Assembly (NCBI GenBank): GCA_905331475.1
Contig: CAJNYU010002755.1
Coordinates: 172,417 to 236,416 of the forward strand
Direction of reading: 5' to 3'
Length of the DNA: 64,000 bases
Source: Rotaria socialis
Lineage: Eukaryota > Rotifera > Eurotatoria > Philodinida > Philodinidae
In this document: in pieces, positions 38,086-51,540 of the stretch
Numbering within the stretch: position 1 is the first letter of the stretch
Layout: the number at the start of each line of letters is the position of its first letter
Position numbers and translations under genes: made by a program
Notes under the pieces: model-generated
Seen by the model: only the letters and a program-made list of their open reading frames with translations
What the model was told of the DNA's origin: nothing
Databases searched by the model: none

Positions 38086-41000
38086 TCAATAGCGTGGTCG
38101 TGATGAGCGTACACACGCACTCGGCGATTGAGAACCGAGAAGAGATGGCGATGACGATGATGCGGCTACAGCAGCTGCAGCTCGCATTGAACGTAAGGCA
38201 ATCGATGGTGATAGGGTGCGTCGAGTTGGCGAACGGTATCGTACAGGTGCTTCAGTTAGATCTGTTAATCGCTTTGTTTCATGTTCCAACAGAACAGGAT
38301 CAAGACAATATGGATCATGAGAAACTAATGCTATCGAATCGGCTATTTCACGACGAACAGCACTGCTTTCATCGTTGCTTGTTAGTGCGCGATTTAGCAG
38401 TGATTTACGACCACGCATTTCTTGATGAAGTTGCTCTTTAAGTGTTGTTATCTAATTGATAATATTTGATTTGTGATTGAAGAGAGAAAAAAATCCGTGA
38501 GACTTACCTGTTCTTCAAGCCCTCTAACACGAGCACGATGTTCTTTTTCTCGTCCTTCTAAAGCACGTTCAGCTGCGGATTGCGATGAACGAATACGGGC
38601 AGTTTCAACTTCAGTTTCACGGCGATTGCGTGTGTTAAAATCAATTAAACTATTAAGAAAAATAATTTTTACATCGCATATCCTGCACAATTTAATCTCT
38701 GAAGTTTATTAAAATTAACAAATGTAGTTCATAAATTACTGTTGATTTTGAGTCGGAATTATTTAGGCTACGGTCTTCAGTAGAGCCCATCGGGTCTTGG
38801 CCTGAAAATGTTACTGATTGACAGAAAAATTTGATCCATCTACTAATATTTTCTCAATTTATTGCTCGATTAGAAAAAAGTGTCTTGAGAGTTTTAAGAA
38901 TATCTTTACATGCTGGACCCGATGGGCTCTAGCCCTACGACCCGGATTCTAGTCTGCAGAAAACTTCTTGAGGAATTTTGACATCAGGAACAATTCGAGT
39001 TCATAATGGACTAACTTACCGCTGTGCATGTTGATGTTCAGATTCGTTAAGAACAGATTGTAAATTTTCAACTTGTCTTTGTAGAGATAAGTTTTCTTCT
39101 TCGACTCGACGAAATTGTCTATCGATTTCAGCGCGATCCCATGAACGAACAATATCTTCTGTAACAAGACGGTCTCGTTCAACCTTTAGTTTTTTGTTTT
39201 TAATATGAAAAATAAAATAATATTTCATTCTGTTTTCAATCATCGAACAATCAACAGACCTTATCTAATGTTTTCTTCAAAACATTTTTATCTTTTTCTA
39301 AACGTAATTTTGATCGTTCAACATCACGTTTTTCAACATCAAGGTTGCCTAATTGTCGTTGAAGGTGACTACTTTTTTCCTGTAAAGCTTGTTTATCAGC
39401 GGTTAACATGGAAATCTTTTGAATTGCTTCTTGTTCGCTCTCTTGACGTTGAACAAGAAGCTGTACGAAAAAAAAAAAACGTACATTAAATATTATAAGT
39501 TTTTTCACTGTCTATTAAATATTTACTGTATTCGCATTTCGTAATTGATTTTCTAAATCATGACGTCTCATTTCCGAATCAGTAACTTCATTTTGAAGAT
39601 GATGTACACGTTCAAGTAATTCATGATTTTGTTTTTTAAGGTCACCGATTTGTGATCTAAATAGAGAATAGAATTTTGTCTTCTTTTCGAAATTTATTTA
39701 TATATATTTTACCTTGCTTGTTCAAGTTTTTCTTGTGCAACTCGTCTTTCAGATTCACTGCTTTGTAAAGCATTTTGTATGCTACCAAGTTTTTGCTGTA
39801 AATCAGCTGCTTGATAGTTTGATTGTGATAATGTTTGGTTGAGTGATTGTACACGCGTTTTCAAACTTGATTCACCTTCTTCAACTTTAGCTAATGTTAA
39901 TGAAAGACGATCAACACTTAATTGTAATGATTGACATTTTTCTTCGCGTTCCTGTTTGAAAAGAAAATTATTAGAAGAAGAGAAAGTTGTTAGGTTTTTC
40001 TTACTTGAACTTGTCGAACTAATGCATCGCATCGTTCTTGATGCACTTGAATTTCAGTGTCCTTATCGGTCAAGATCATGTTCAAACGTTGAATTTCACC
40101 TTCTAAAGCTCGTTTATTCATTTCGAGCTCAGTTGCACGAACATCACTTTCGTCTAATGCTCGTTTCAATTGACGTTTATCATCGGATAGACGAGATTCG
40201 CTTGATTTAGAAATGCCCATTTTTTCCTATTAAAAGGGGAAAGAAAATGTTTTACGTCGAAAGTAAATTTTCAAAACATACAATAATTTGTTTCTTGTCA
40301 TTTTCAAAAGCGGCTAATTGTCGTTCAAGTCCGCCGATTTGATCTAACATTGTTTTACGTTCGCGTTCACTTTTTCGAATGGTTTCCTCTTGTAATACCA
40401 AAGCACTTTGGGCTCCTTGCAAACGAGTATCAACGCCTTTCTTGTCTAAGAAAATCGAAACAACGATTGATTCAAGTGAAACAATATAACAAAACACAGA
40501 TTTCCCTAAACATTCAAATTGAACTGATAATTCGTACCTTCTTCATAAGATACAAGTGTCTTTTGTAATTGACTAAATCGTTGTTCAGTTCTTGAAAGAT
40601 TTTCTTCACATTCTTTCGTTGTTCGTCGAAGTTGGGTGACTTCCACTGTTCGAAAGAGAAAAATTTAATTCCTTGATTTTTGGTCAAACTGAAAAATTTC
40701 TTACCAACACAATCATCACGTTCACGTTCTGTTGTAATAAAGTTTTGAACAAATTCTCTTAATGCTGTACGAATTTGTTCGGGATCAATATCAGCAACGT
40801 CAACAAAAGTTGAACCTGGCGATTGTTCATCATCTAAACCTGGCGAATATGAACGATGATGATGTGGACTTCGCGATGTTCGACGTAGAATAGGCGATGC
40901 GCGATTTTCATTACTATCGAAACCTTTTGTTGGTGAAATTGGCCGACGACGAACATTCGGACTTGGTGAACGACTTCGAAGTCTTGAACCACTACTACTG

Positions 41001-44000
41001 CGTGGCCCATAGCCAATTGAACGACGTAAACTGGACACAATACTACCTAGTTTATATTCAGCATCACGTTTGGCTCCTTCGACACTGAATATAAAGAGAG
41101 TTCGCCGTGTTTTTTCTCTAAGGTAAATATTTGAAAAGGTTTTATTACCGTGCTAATTGTGTGTCAAGCGCAGCTGTTCGTCCTTCGGCACCTGATAATG
41201 CAATACGTAACTCTGAAATCATTTGATTGGCGCCATCGAGTGCTAATTCAACATTTCGGCGTTCGTCGATTGCTTTACGTTCTATAAAAATGACAAAACA
41301 AAGAATGACTCGAAAAATCATTCGACTAATTTATTTTACCGAGACGTCGAGCATCTTCAACAGCCAATTTAAAATCGCGTTCTTTCGATCGTTGTTCATC
41401 TTCTAATTCAACATAGTGTCGCTGAATATTGGCTAACTCTTTGCGTAAAACTTCTCGTGATGCTTCAGCTTCAACAAATCGTTGTTTCTGCCCGAATACT
41501 TCACGGCGCATTTCGTCTTCGCGCTGTTCATCTTGTCGGACACGATCCGCTAATTCTTCTACTTCTTTAGATTTCTTCTTGGTTTCACCGTCGAGCATTT
41601 TAACATGGCGACGTAGTTCTTGTAATTCACGTCGAGCTTCCAATCGAGAACGTTCAACATCACGTAAATTATGACGTAAATCATTGATATCTTTTTGATT
41701 TTGACATTTCTGTTCTTCGAGGACTAAAATATAGATTAATTTACAATGAGAATGGGAGAGATTAGGCATTAGAGTGTGTCGGATTCTACCCATCGAACTG
41801 TGCTAAAGAGAAGAAGAAAAAAATGAATTCTTTAAATATTTACCGATAATTCGTTGTTTAGCTTCGTCTAAGAATTGTTTCAAATCGATCTTTTCATTTT
41901 CAACACTCTTCAATTTCGCACGTAAATCATCACTTGAACGGAATGTTAAATCTTTATCGCGTGTTTCATCTTGTAAGTTACGTTTCAAATCTTGTATTTC
42001 TTTTCTTTGTATATTAATATTTTCTTCGAATTCTCTAATATGTCGATTGGCTTCAATTAAATCACGTTTCAATTGGTCACGATTATCTTCAGTTAACTTT
42101 AATTGTGTTTTGATTTCTGAATTTTCGTGACTTTGCAATTGAATTTTTTGACGTAATTGTTCAAGATCATCACTTAATGTTTTAACTTCACGATCACTGG
42201 CAACAGTAGTATCTTCAAATTTTAGATGAAGTTTTTTCAATTCATCTTGTAATGATACAATCACTTGTCGCTCTTGTTCGCGATGTAATGTTGAATCACG
42301 GCGAAGTTTATCATATTCCACTTGTAAACGTAATAGATCATCTTTTGTTATTGATAATTTTTCGGCTAAGGCATTACGTTCCGTTTGTGCGATTGAAAGA
42401 AGCTAGAAATATGATTTAAATTAATATTCAAGGATACCTCTTATGATGGTAAACTGCATAGAAGTTCTCTTGAAGGAACAATATGACACCGGATAAGCGA
42501 TGAAGAGCAATTCAATCTGATGTTAAGTTTTACTCTTTCATTTCTGAGTATTCATATCGATTTACTTGAAAAGTAATTGGATACCGAACACTAGATACTA
42601 TATATCGAAGTGAATAGGATACAACAACAAAATTACCGCATAGCATCAATGATCCGAGGTTAGTCGATAAGAGGCGCGTACTGAATTTCAAACATAGCAG
42701 ATAGGAATATAGGGCAATGGAATTATGTTGTCATATCGTATCACAACTTCATTGGTTGATATTCCTCTACGAGATTGAGTCATGCAAACCGTTTCACATC
42801 GATGCGATTACATCCCGAAACTGTTTATAACGGTCGAAATAACTGTGAGCTAACAGCAGACTTTGCTCGACTTCTCATTTCTATGAGTGGTACAGTGGGA
42901 TCGTTTAACACCAAATGTTTCTACGCTGAAAAACAAAACTTTTGATATAGACAGCCTAAAAAGGGTTTCATATATCAAAACTTTTATTTTGTCAGTATAT
43001 GTTAAGAATGAAGATCCAAAGCAGAATCCTCCTATCTTACTTTTTGTTTTTCATTTTCAGCTTCAATTAATGCTTGATCACGTTCTGTAATAGCCGTCGC
43101 TAATTCGTAGTGTAAATCGTCCTTTTCTCTTTCGAATCGTTGTGATGAATCATCTTTTTCTTTTGTAAATTGTCGAATTGTTTCTTCTCGAGCCAATTCT
43201 AATTCGCGACGAAGTTTTTCGCGTTCACGAGTCATACGCTCAACATCCTCTTCATGAGCGCTACGATGCTGTTGAACAGTTGCTTCTTTTTCTTTTTCTA
43301 ATTGTGCTAAACGTTGTTGTAGTTGATCACGTGTGCGAGCTGATTTCTCAATTTCAGCATTTAATTCAACATGAAGCCGTTGAATTTCTCCTTGAAGTTG
43401 TTCTTTACGTAATAGTAGTTCTTGATTTTCACCTTCGAGTTGTTGTCTTTTAACGTCAAGTTGACTGATTATCGTTTGAGCTTCATAAAGATTGGTTTCA
43501 AGAGCTTCTTTACTGCAAATAAAAATGAAATTTTATTAAGCAAAGACAACAAGAAGAGCCATTGACATACTCGGCCCGTAATGCGCTGATTGTCTAAAAG
43601 AAAAATAGAAAAAAAATGAGAAGTTATTTTTTTGAATGAAAAGTTTTTCAATTATTTACCGAGTTCAATGTTTGATTGTCACGCTCAGTACCGGTAAGGT
43701 CAACAACGAGATTGCCACGTTCTTTCGTTAATTCTTCTTTTTCCTTATTTAACCGTAGGTTATGTTCGCTAAGCCGTTCAATATCCTTCTTAGCAGCAAT
43801 TAAATCTTCGGCTAAAGTATTTTTCAATCGAGTCATCTATAATAAAAAAAAAGAAGGCCTATGCATATATCGAGACGTTAGTATCGAGTCGATGTTTACC
43901 TGTTGAAATTGTTCGATAACTTCAGATTTATCTTTATTAATTATATTCAACTCTTGCTCGATTTGTTGACGGCTAACTTCAGTTAATTGAAGTCGATGAA

Positions 44001-47000
44001 GAATTGCTAAAAGAAGTCATTCTATTATTTTAGAGTTCGTACAACAAAAAAACATCTCTTCTGACTAGATAGTTATTCTGTATGTAAATCGATATGCATC
44101 AAAAGTAGTTTTTCTCGTAACGTTCAATGATAAACTTTAACTATCAAAACGAATGAGTCGGATGGATATGTACTCAAAATAAAGCCAGTGAAATTGTTTG
44201 TTCTAGCTATGATACTTGGTCGTTATTATGTTGAATTTCTACTTACTATCTCGTTCATTCTCAACATCGATTTTCTCCTGTTCGACTTTGACGAGTTCCT
44301 AAGAAATAAATCAAAGAAATTTGTTTTTAATTATTCAAAAAAGGTAATATACCTGGCGAAGTGATGATTTGTCTTGTTCAGCATCAGATTTTTCATGATG
44401 AATACAATTCTTTTCTTGCTCGACCTAAATATAGAATTTAATATAAAAATATAAATTTAAATTTACGTACCAAAAGAATGATTTTATTCAGTTCAATTTT
44501 GTCTTGAGCAAGTCCCTCGTTAAGTGATTGAATTTTACAGAGAAGATCTCGTAAAGCTCCACTTTCACTACGTTCTTTGCTAAGATCAAGTTCAATTTCA
44601 GCTCGATACGATTCTGAACGTGAGAGTGCATCAGCTAATGGAAATAAAAACACATAGATAAACATTTTTTTTTGTCTTTTGACACAACAATCTACGTACA
44701 TAGAACGTGTTTTTCTTGTGTTAATACATCTCGTGATAGTTTTTCCTTATGATATTGTTCTCGTAATTCGTTCACATCGTTTTTCAATTGTGAAATTTTA
44801 TTTTCAAGATTTTCAATAACTTTAATGCAACGTTCATTTTCTTTAACTTGTCGAATTCTGTCCTTCTGTAGATCTTCTTTCTCTTCTCCGACTATATCTC
44901 GTTGACGTTGTACTTCGGTATTGACTTGTTGTAAACGGTCAATATCAGCCCGTAATGTATCAATTTGAGAATTGAGTGTCTTAAAAAGAAATAAAAAATA
45001 AAAAGTTTTATTTGGCAAAAAAATGGCTTTTTGTCGACAGCTAAACGGTATGGTTTTAGCAAAAAACGATCGTATTGATCTGACAGTGGCGCCATCTATT
45101 GAGATTCTGAAGTAATTCTGTCATAGTTATTTAAACAATAGATTAAATTCTACACCTGACGACCGAACAGAAAAGCTTTGATAAAGAAATTCCAATATGA
45201 TTTCAGAGCGAACGAACAGCTAGATGATAGTTAGAAGCAAATCTATCAGTACTTTTGATAAAATGTTGAAAATATTGAGCAATCATAAGAAAACATTTTT
45301 TTCAACTAGTTTTCGCTCTTGAAGAAGCCACCTGTTGTCATAACTAGACGTTATTAATACATGTTCTATTTCAGCTACGGGTTTACATTGTGTTTCCATT
45401 AGAAAAAAAAACAGAGTTAAAACTTACAAGGCGAATCTTTTCCATATTTGTACGTTCATGATGCGATGTTTCCAATGCATTCTTCGAACGATCACGTTCG
45501 TGCGCTGTATCATCAAATTGTCTTCGTAATTCATCAATTTGTAATTTATAACTTGTTGCTTGCTGTTCGAAATGACGACGATCAGCATCACATTGATTGA
45601 ATTGGTCCTTTAATTGTTGAACTGTATCACGTGAACTTGATAATTTAGTTTGTAAATCATGAATCTTGAGAAAAAAAGAAAGAACATATTAAACAATAAT
45701 AAAGTTTTATTCAAAAAAAAAAAATTTATTTACTTGAACTTGCCGTTTATTTAATGCAGCATGAACAGCACTAAATGTACTATCAGCAAATGATGGTGAA
45801 ATATTTCGTGAACGCGGTAGCGACATTTGACGTTGAGGTGAAACAGATCGAGGCGAACGTAGGCTAAAAAAAGTATATATTGCACTTCAATTACAAGCAA
45901 GAGCTAACTAGATCTCGACATCAATATATATACATATATATATATATATCGGATTCAAGAGAAATACTATTGAAATTAAATGAGATCTTACATAAGAATG
46001 ACTACAGTAAACATTGACAAAAGATGCCAAGTGGATCATAATGAATGGTCATTGTTTACATTTCATTTTATGTTATTCACTAGTTTAAATATGTACGTAA
46101 CTTATGAACAGACGAACGAAATAAATCAAAAGGCTAAGCATAGTTGCTTGTTGAAATATCCTTAGACCTCTAATAGCATTCGAATTTAGTAAATTTTGTT
46201 TTACATAACGACCTTTCTAGCACTATTATTGACGAAGCATTTAGATAAACTTCAAAGTCATGAATTTCTAATTGATGAAAGAAAACAAGTAATTCATCAT
46301 GTACCTGACATTTGTTTTTCTCTGCATAGTTTACACAATCCGATTCGATGATGAAAAGCAATTAGCAACCGTTCATGTAAGTACATCATCACTTCTCACA
46401 TTCCAAGAATGCTCGAGATACTCCTCATCAGCAAACATCACCTACGTGCCAGTTTTTCTTTTCTTCTAATCTTAATGTATTCAACCGGTCGATCGTTGAT
46501 TTCGAACGCGCAAGGTGCGCAGTCGAAAAAACAATGCTTTTGAAATCAATCAGAAGCAGCGCTGGCTTACTTTTCGTTCTTTTTGGATAAGCACATTCGG
46601 GAGACAAAGGTGGGGTTGCCTTCGGCACTTATCGACAAACATTCAGGTGCATAATTTTTCTAGATTTTGCTTACTAAAAAGAACGAAGCTGTTTCGTCAC
46701 TACATAGCATAATCATAAACGTCCTTAAAGAATTCAATTCGTTCGAAATGATATTTTTTTTATCACATGTACATACACATTAAAAAGAATTTTATGCGTA
46801 TATTTACATTGTAATAATTTTTATTAAAAAAAAAAAGCAGAGAAGAACTTTTATTTTCAATTGCATGTAAAACAAAATTAGTCGTGTCCGGTTTAAAACT
46901 GGTTTTAAAAAAATAAATACTTCGTTGTTTCTCTTGCTTTTAGCGTTTATTTTATTTTTAAATTAAGAAAAATAAATATTAGATGCTTCTGTACGAGACG

Positions 47001-50000
47001 GACATCAACTATAAAAGACAATGATTGCTATCTGAGAATTAGGAACAATAAAAAAGTAAAAAAAGAGTGAAAGAATGCTAGCTATTTTTTGTTTCACAAG
47101 TCAAATGTTATTTCAAGGTTAATACAAGTTGTTATTATATTTTTTTTAAGGGGGACAGAGAGACATGAAGCCTTGAAGAAAAGTCATTTTACAGCATCGC
47201 ACTTTTTTTGAAACCCTTTTTTGCCTGTTTAAATAAGCTAAAAGAAGCCATTGATTACGTCTCTAAAAGTCTATATTTTTGTTGATGACAAGCGAAATAC
47301 ATGTGTTTCTATCAAATAAAACTCACTAATTAAGTTGTTGTTTTTTTTCGTAGTAAGCTTGTTCAAAAATTAAAACGTAATACGAAAATTCAAAGGAAAC
47401 ATACCGGCCATAAGCACGCTCGGGTGATTCGAATCGTTCGACACCTCGTATTGGTGATAGACGACGTGGTGATGTTCGTCCTGCATCTTCTACATCGAAT
47501 GTATAATCTTCATCATTGAGAATAGCCTGGGCGATGTCCCGCAATCGTTGATGAACTCGGTCTCTGTCATCACTGACATCCCGCGTCGCACGCAAATCCA
47601 CATTCGCCGAAGAATTTTCCTATAATAACGATATCAGAGTAGCTTGAGGTTTTATTTAGTATCCTTTTAATACATATATAAACATCAATCAATCGATTCA
47701 ATAGGAACGAAGGGTCAAGAGAAAAAAGAAACAAGAGTTGCGGAATATGAATCGTTGAAAAAACAATAGACAATGGAAGCAAGTATTGCTTTAGTCATTT
47801 TCTTTTAAACACTTGACCAAGAATATTCATTGCGGATCATATATATATATATAGGCACACGCAAGCAAGAAGAATATAAAAGAGGTTTAATGATGACAAT
47901 CATATTCATTTCTTCATACCTGGGCTCGTCGAAACATTACGATAATGGTCAGACAGGAACCGCAAACCAAATCAACAATGTTGATGAATGAATGAAAACG
48001 AAATGAGAGGAGGAGAAGAAGAAGAAGAAGAAGAAGAAGAATAAGAGAAGAGAATCGCTGATGGTGAAGGTGGTGGTACTTATGCACACCGCACGACGCT
48101 GTTGAAAAGAGCTTTTTTTCTCTTTTTCTCTCGATAAAATATTTTCAATAAAAAAGAAAAAAAAAGAAATGCCAAACAGCAACAGTAGCAGCGGCAGCAT
48201 CTTATTTCATTTCTGACTTCTTTTGCTCCTAGCTACTGTCGGGGCTTCAGTGAAATCAAACAAGCAAGATTTTGTCAAAACAGAAATTTGAGCAAATTTT
48301 GTAAACAACTACTAATGAGCCTATTTGATATTTTAACAAAGATGCGCAGTTGTTAAGACTATTGTCGTCGTCTCATGTTCGATCTTAGCTAGTGTTCAAG
48401 GTAACACAAGTGGCGGCGTTGATAGTATTTTTCATCAATTACAACCGTCTACTGATGTGTTATCATTAATTTTGTTCGAACACGATTTCTACTCGTTACT
48501 ATCTCTCTCAATTTCTAATAGGGCTGTCTCAGACATTTTTTCTTCTCTTTATCAATAATCATCAGAAAATATATTTATAGAAATTTGGCCTAGAAAAAAA
48601 GCCGTGCTATTTTGTTCTCGGGAATGGAATATTTATTGAGAGTCGAGAAACAAATAATAGATTTCAATAATAAATATGTAAATTAGGCTTCGACACTCAC
48701 CAATCCAATCGCACTGCGATGCAGCATCTCGTCTACAGTAGTGTACCGCAAACAACAACTGATCGGCAACAACTAACAACAAAAGTAGTGGCGATGGTGG
48801 TAGTTGTTGTTTGATCTTTCTCTCCAGCTACTGACAGCAATGCCACTAGTGCAGTGTAAACAATTGTGGCCTCTACTGTGTAATTTATTAATGGGCTTCT
48901 TTTATCAAAATACATTTTCTTCTTTGTCAATTTCACTTTTTTTCCTCTCAATCATTCGTTGCCTTTTTTGCTTAAATTTATTGAAGCATATAGTTTTATG
49001 AAACTACGACAATGTCAATAAATAGGGAACGCGTAAGAGAGAAAACGAAGTATTTGATTGCCGACGCAATCAATCGCTATTGCTAGCAATCAATGTTGTT
49101 TTTGATTTGTAAATAGAAGGGAACGACAAGCAGAAAAACGAAACTTCTATTAAACAAAACGGCATTAGTTTAATCGTTACAAGTATCTGTTGAAAAACGA
49201 AGTACGGTTTCTTCCGTTTTTTGTAAAAGAAAAATCACAGATTGTACGAACATGTATGTTATTTTTTAGATGAGATAAAAAAAAAGAAGAGAAACGATGT
49301 CTATCGTGAATTGAAACATGGAGAGTTTGTTTTTCCAATGTTCGATATTGATTAAGTAGTTCTCTTTTTGTTCTCATGTCAGAATTCTTATTTAAAGGAA
49401 ATCGTAGACAAGGTCGAACAAATAGCAATTGATGCTACGCATTATGACACATGTATTAGTAAATTTTTTCGAAGAATAAGAAACATTTTTTAGGTTTTCA
49501 AATTCAAATCATGAAATTTCAAAAGCTTCTCTTCAACTATAACTATAGACTAAAAAAAAGATTCTTTTTTCTTTCAAACTCCAATGACATTAGACTTACT
49601 GTCAGTTGATTGCCACGCGTAAGGTTTGAGATAGCACCGTCTTTTTCGTTCAATTGAATGCGCAATCGTTCGTTGATTTGTGATAACTCTTGGAGTCTAG
49701 ATGAGATAGGACGGCGTCTTCTTTTTTGTAAATATTATTGAGGATACATACCGTTGTTGTAACTCTGTTATTTCTCGTGTTTTTTCTCGAATTTGACTGT
49801 CGCAATTAGCACGATCAGAACGCTCGCGTTCGGCAACAGCCTTGAAGAATAATGTGCTTTTATACGAAAGAATTTAACAAATAGTTACTTGTCCTTGAGT
49901 TTCGGCTGTTTTGACGGCAGTTAAAAATCCAAAACAGGCACTGGTTAACGATCGACCTGTTTGTGAAAGATCAGTTTTAACACGATTTAGATCGCGTTCA

Positions 50001-51540
50001 GTAGTGCCTTTGAGTTCAGAAAATTGTTTACGAAATGAAGCAATATCTCGCCATAGATCATAGATTAGATTATGTTCATTGTTATAATATCGATTGAATA
50101 TCTATAGGAACGATATTTAGAAGACGAAGAAGAAAAAGAAAAACTAACGCGTGTTTCTTCTTTCCAATCTCTTGTTTTTGAGACGAATTCTTCGCGTACT
50201 TGTTGAAGTTCATTGTTAAGACGACGTACATCGCCCATTAACTGTTGATTCGCTAAATGAGCTTGGTCAAGTTGTTCTCGTAGAATGGCGTTCAATTGAG
50301 TGAGATTGGCCGATCTTTAATAGATTCAAAAGCAAAACAACTAACTTAGATTAAATCTAATTTTTGATGTGAAAACTTACTTTTGTTTTTCTTCTTCGAG
50401 TGAAATAACTGCAACATCTTTATCTTCATTCGTTTGATTTACACGGGATTCGACAAGCGACGATGATGAAACATTACTGGCTGCCTGTAGGAAATACAAA
50501 AAAAAATGACTTGCTGTTTTCTGTGGAAGTTTTCTATGCACTCACTAGAATTCGAGCTCGATCACTGTCAAGTTTTTGTTGTTCAGTTAGTAGTTCAAGT
50601 TCTGAACATCGTTTTTTGTATTGTAAGACCTTGCAAGAGAGAAAAGAAAGCGTCATTGATTTCTTTCGAATTATTCATTGAAATACTTTTTGCTGTAGCT
50701 TTTGTACGAGTTGCGCTTGTTTTAACTGTCCTTCTTGATAATTAGATAATTTACGTTTATAATTTTGATGTTCTTCTTCCAGCTTTCGTCTTAGATCAAT
50801 GTTTTGTTGAACGAGTATCGATCGTTCTGGTTCGATACTACTAGCATCCGATGATACATCGATACCTTGTGCACGTAATGATTGTTCGAGCTATTCAAAA
50901 AGAAAACTAAGGTTTCAAACAATCAACGTGGAACTGCTTGAAGACTGTCCTCGTTTTTTTTTCAATGAAGAAAGTAATGTAAAAAACAATGCTATGATTT
51001 TATGTTTGAGAACCATTAAGATTAAAGTCTTTAGTAAAAGCTTTTAATATTATTGTTTCTCTTGCACAGTAGGTCTTCAGTAAGTAGTCTGAGAATGCTC
51101 ATTGAAAAGAAAAAAGATCTTACTCGATCAGATAGGGCATTGTAACGTATACTAAGTTCATCCTTTTCTGCTCGCGTCAAATTTAATATTGTTTCGACGC
51201 GATTCAATTCATCATTTAGATATCGATTTTCTTCAGCAATTTGAGCCGGATTCGGTGTACTCATAATATTTCGAGTGGATGCTTGACTTAAAGCTATGAA
51301 TGGTGATCGCGATCGTGCTAATGGTGGCGTGTGAATGCGGTTTATAAATAAATCATTCGTTGGCTCGTGCATTAAACCATTTCGATTGTCAATAGGATCA
51401 TCGGTGTCCGATAGGAGTTCTTCAAAACGCTAAAAATAAAATCTCATTATTAATTCAAACGAATCATAATGAGAAAAAATAGCAAGCTGAAACGCAGTAA
51501 TACGTACAATTGAGCTATTAAAAATATGTTTGTCTGCCAT
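38086..51540 (-). CDS. CROCC: Rootletin (ciliary rootlet coiled-coil protein), 33 exons
   Basis: Thirty-three exons join in phase to 2138 aa (human rootletin 2017 aa). In transcript order: 51508-51540, 51124-51429, 50687-50890, 50546-50629, 50381-50484, 50149-50314, 49889-50101, 49752-49840, 49600-49696, 47405-47619, 45734-45863, 45428-45664, 44700-44979, 44471-44634, 44353-44424, 44247-44298, 43900-44006, 43660-43836, 43571-43593, 43041-43512, 41844-42402, 41340-41723, 41149-41281, 40705-41084, 40538-40645, 40282-40445, 40005-40226, 39713-39951, 39527-39656, 39260-39460, 39020-39183, 38508-38649, 38086-38451. It forms the striated rootlet under cilia and is almost entirely coiled coil. Rootletin-specific landmarks in order are LWRDIASFRKQFSELK, RDIAQAILNDED with an SPRR-rich linker, STFSAVHAALNKRQVQ, SLNEGLAQDKIELN, and the Ser/Arg/Pro linker SRSPSPNVRRRPISP before the DPEQIRTALREFVQ block. 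The tail is Ser/Arg-rich and ends SRPRY. Introns over 1 kb follow exons 9 and 10. Confidence 0.93.
38755..38945. repeat. Small inverted-repeat element in a rootletin intron
   Basis: GAGCCCATCGGGTC at 38785-38798 is mirrored by GACCCGATGGGCTC at 38917-38930, with weaker complementarity outside. It makes intron 31 (38650-39019) longer than its neighbours and looks like a small non-autonomous element. Confidence 0.6.
42403..43040. other. 638-bp rootletin intron, no coding content
   Basis: Intron 20, unusually long for this gene. A frame at 42887-43090 on the other strand is only partly intronic and has no support. Nothing else seen. Confidence 0.5.
45864..47404. other. 1.5-kb rootletin intron 10
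   Basis: Contains a TA-rich microsatellite near 45922-45950 and no exon-like sequence. The chance frames at 45980-46712 overlap on both strands. Confidence 0.5.
47920..47937 (-). other. CROCC: Candidate alternative first coding exon of rootletin (MFRRAQ)
   Basis: Inside intron 9 an ATG opens MFRRAQ and runs into CAG|GTATGA, a good donor. Joined in phase 0 to the next exon at 47619 (ENSSANVDLRATRD) it would give a 1712-aa rootletin lacking the first 432 residues. It lies 300 bp upstream of that exon. Short length makes it provisional. Confidence 0.4.
48010..48041. repeat. (GAA)n-type microsatellite in rootletin intron 9
   Basis: GAA/AGA triplet run just upstream (minus-strand sense) of the MFRRAQ candidate exon; read on the minus strand it is a TTC pyrimidine tract. 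Confidence 0.85.
48701..48727 (-). other. CROCC: Second candidate alternative first coding exon of rootletin (MLHRSAIGL)
   Basis: An ATG opens MLHRSAIGL and ends at TTG|GTGAGTG, a strong donor, also in phase 0 with the exon at 47619. It lies further upstream in the same large intron. If used, it marks a separate internal promoter. Confidence 0.4.

Noticed and set aside
38094..38441. 115-codon plus-strand frame
   Set aside because: Lies antisense to the last rootletin exon, which is supported by phase and sequence. The same holds for the plus-strand frames at 41429-41674, 43178-43453 and 43676-43906.
47326..47601. Separate small gene starting MDLRATRD
   Set aside because: It is rootletin exon 10 plus intron read-through; RDIAQAIL and the Ser/Pro linker match the rootletin order.
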